Source: Patescibacteria group bacterium (lineage in GTDB: Bacteria; Patescibacteriota; Patescibacteriia; 2-12-FULL-60-25). From it: a stretch of DNA of 56,836 nt. The DNA is taken from assembly GCA_018063105.1 (NCBI GenBank), contig JAGOQX010000005.1:1-56836 (forward strand), written 5' to 3'. Positions within the stretch are counted from its first letter, which is position 1, and every line of letters starts with the position of its first letter. Under the pieces are notes generated by a model. It worked only from the letters and a program-made list of their open reading frames with translations, made no database searches and had not been told where the DNA came from. The translations under genes were made by a program, and so were the position numbers. Positions 55,111-56,836 of this stretch are shown in pieces.

Positions 55111-56836
55111 ATGGGCAACACGAACCGTTGGTTTACGCTTGGCTTCCTGTCCGCGGTGTTTGCTGCGGTCTTGGTGAACTGTGCGCCGATCAATACGATT
55201 CCGGAACCTGGAGCGAGTGAGAATGAGTTGACGCTCGATCCGCAGACTGGGATTCCATACGCACACACGTTTCAATTTCCGGTCAGCGGATTCGATCAAA
55301 GCGATTTCGGTTTCGGATTCGCTAGTGAGAATTCGAGATTCTGTCTGCAGTCCAAAAACGGTCAGTGCACGGCATACGGGTATCATCTCGGTCGCGACAC
55401 GATCGTCAAGAAGACGCCGGTGAATACCGAGGTCGTGGCGCCAGCGGATGGGATCGTTCGTCTCACAACGGATGTGACGTACGGCGGATACGGTTCCGAT
55501 GCGCAGGCGAATCCGGCATATCGCGGATGTTTGGTGGTGTTGGAGCACGAATTCCAAGGTGGACAGCGTGTGACGACGCTACTTGGTCATCTGAAGTGCG
55601 AGTCTGAAACGGTGTATGACGCGTTGCAGAAAAAGGGCAATCCGTCTGTCGGCGCATTGGTGAAGCGTGGTCAGTATCTGGGTCATGTTGGCCACTACTG
55701 GGCTGGTTCAGATCAGTCGCTCGACTGGCATCACGTGCACTGGGGAATGCGCAATGGCGCGTTTGATGGCACGAACGTGAATGCGTTCGTCCGAGGCTAT
55801 GCGCCCAAGAGCGAGTTCACGATCGATCCGGAAACGGGGATCTGGACGCATCCGCAGTGGGTGGATCCGTTCGTGATCATCGCAGCTCACGCTGATCCGG
55901 TTCAGTCCGTGCTCGCCGATGTTCGTCATCATCCGTCCGGTTCGTTGCTCGAGGATTCGTATGGATCGTTCTGGCTCGTTACGAAGGACGATACGATCGC
56001 TCCGATTTCGCCAGACGTTCTGTTGGCGGATCGATACGATGGTTCACGTTCCGTGCTCGTTTCGGACGATGAGTTGAACTGCTATCAGATCGGTGCGTCG
56101 CAGAAGTCGCTCGGTCCGGTGACGCTGTATCAGCGCCCGAATTCGTCCACGGTGGTGATGGCATATTCCAATACGAAGGAGCGCTACGACGTGATTCGTT
56201 GGGAAGCGCTGATTTCGTGGGGGTATGACGCATCCTCGTTGACCGCAGATGGGCAGGTGATCGCTACGATTGAGTCGTGGTATGCAGCGAAGGGATACCG
56301 ATTGCTGCGACCCGGGACGCTCGTGAAAGCAGACGAGTCATCGGAGGTCTCGATCATCACGACGCAACAGACGAGGCGAGCAATTGCGTCGGGCGATGTG
56401 TTCGAGGCCATGGGGTTTTCCTGGGCCAAGGTCGTTTCGATTCCGCAGTCCGTGATCGACGTCGTTGCTGGTCCGCGTGAGAACGAGCTGATCGATTTCG
56501 CATCGATTCATGCCTGTGCCAGTCAGCCGGTTTGTCCGGGTGGTGGAAATTGCGGTGGTGGGGGAAATCCTCCTCCGCCGGTCGAGATCTGTAACGGTCT
56601 CGATGACGACGGAAATGGCAAGATCGATGAGATCTTTCAGTGCAAGGTGGGGTCCAAGGGTGGCGGGTGCATTACCAAGTGCAACACCGCTGGCTCGCTC
56701 GTGTGCGTGGCACCGGCGTGCGCGTGGGGTTCGTGTGAACCGTATCCGGAAAACTGTTCCAATACGATCGATGACGATTGCAACGGTCTGACGGATTGTG
56801 ATGATGCGGCGTGTAAGGGGACTCCGGCGTGTATGC
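55111..56836 (+). CDS. exported M23-type peptidase with MopE-like repeats, 3' end outside window
   Basis: Open from ATG 55111 (GAGGAG 8 bases upstream) to the window edge, 575 codons without a stop. The N terminus is hydrophobic ('WFTLGFLSAVFAAVLVNCAP'), a signal peptide that may be a lipoprotein type, although Asn before the Cys is unusual. An M23 (LytM) domain follows: H92 and D96 in 'GYHLGRDTIV', H160 in 'TLLGHL' and H208-x-H210 in 'DWHHVHWGM', the complete zinc-site pattern. After a middle region come Cys/Asp-rich MopE-type repeats, 'EICNGLDDDGNGKIDE' and 'NCSNTIDDDCNGLTDCDD'. It probably cuts peptidoglycan or a protein outside the cell. Confidence 0.9.
   Translation, partial: MGNTNRWFTLGFLSAVFAAVLVNCAPINTIPEPGASENELTLDPQTGIPYAHTFQFPVSGFDQSDFGFGFASENSRFCLQSKNGQCTAYGYHLGRDTIVKKTPVNTEVVAPADGIVRLTTDVTYGGYGSDAQANPAYRGCLVVLEHEFQGGQRVTTLLGHLKCESETVYDALQKKGNPSVGALVKRGQYLGHVGHYWAGSDQSLDWHHVHWGMRNGAFDGTNVNAFVRGYAPKSEFTIDPETGIWTHPQWVDPFVIIAAHADPVQSVLADVRHHPSGSLLEDSYGSFWLVTKDDTIAPISPDVLLADRYDGSRSVLVSDDELNCYQIGASQKSLGPVTLYQRPNSSTVVMAYSNTKERYDVIRWEALISWGYDASSLTADGQVIATIESWYAAKGYRLLRPGTLVKADESSEVSIITTQQTRRAIASGDVFEAMGFSWAKVVSIPQSVIDVVAGPRENELIDFASIHACASQPVCPGGGNCGGGGNPPPPVEICNGLDDDGNGKIDEIFQCKVGSKGGGCITKCNTAGSLVCVAPACAWGSCEPYPENCSNTIDDDCNGLTDCDDAACKGTPACM

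Noticed and set aside
1-56836. Recoded TGA (code 25) as in Gracilibacteria.
   Set aside because: Many genes end properly at TGA (for example terminase, lexA neighbourhood, leuS) and conserved proteins show no in-frame TGA.
1-56836. CRISPR array or cas genes.
   Set aside because: No spaced direct repeats of 25-40 bases; the repeats at 28.9-29.4 kb are coding and contiguous.

Overview
Organism. The window looks like a chromosome segment of a Candidatus Patescibacteria (CPR) bacterium carrying an integrated accessory region. The reasons are very short intergenic spaces, several nearly leaderless promoters, many unrecognised coiled-coil or Ser/Thr-rich proteins, PemK-like toxins, a SpoIID-like and a lamin-tail surface protein, and short palindromic repeats, one of which sits inside leuS. 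TGA reads well as stop throughout, so code 25 (Gracilibacteria/Absconditabacteria) is not used. No 16S gene is present, so the phylum is an inference from gene style.

Layout. (1) 1-3.4 kb: a phage-type packaging start module on the + strand (two DNA methyltransferases, terminase small and large subunits), not followed by portal or capsid genes. (2) 3.4-4.7 kb: a membrane protein, a strongly supported stand-alone structured RNA (4189-4344, - strand) and a tiny Cys-containing ORF. (3) 4.7-12.8 kb: one - strand operon, hsdM (with a fused MerR-like domain) - TIR (ThsB-like) - small three-TM protein - hsdS - unknown - hsdR - YgjP-like metalloprotease. (4) 13-14.3 kb: a large serine recombinase. 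(5) 14.3-17.1 kb: a compact CBASS locus (HNH-SAVED effector, CD-NTase, E2-like protein with a SEC-C-like tail). (6) 17.2-18.4 kb: DUF2188, XRE regulator and ImmA-type protease around a palindromic operator. (7) 18.5-19.6 kb: tRNA-Ser, a PemK-like toxin, two copies of a structured repeat, and a frameshifted NadS-like antitoxin gene. (8) 19.6-31 kb: a GIY-YIG/MazG fusion, O-antigen ligase and flippase, SpoIID-like protein, bPH2 protein, ruvB, a tandem-repeat coiled-coil protein, an Nramp-like transporter and tRNA-Leu. (9) 31-45.8 kb: tRNA-Gly, an RluA-like synthase, recQ, a lamin-tail protein, lexA with an apparent GTTC-N7-GTTC box, Y-family polymerase, yvcK and a HAD protein. (10) 45.9-56.8 kb: unknown proteins, leuS, a RelE/RHH toxin-antitoxin pair, a second PemK-like gene with the same 3' RNA element, ComEC, a ~330-nt structured RNA candidate, and an M23 peptidase with MopE-like repeats that runs off the right edge.

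How it fits together. Roughly 0-18 kb reads as a defence island on an integrated phage-like or serine-integrase element: restriction, TIR signalling and cyclic-oligonucleotide signalling lie side by side. From 19.6 kb on the content is mostly core: cell envelope, DNA repair (ruvB, recQ, lexA, polymerase IV), tRNAs and leuS. The most unusual signals are the 156-nt RNA, the TIR/membrane pair inside the restriction operon, the E2-only CBASS, and the covarying RNA element at the 3' end of both PemK-like genes.
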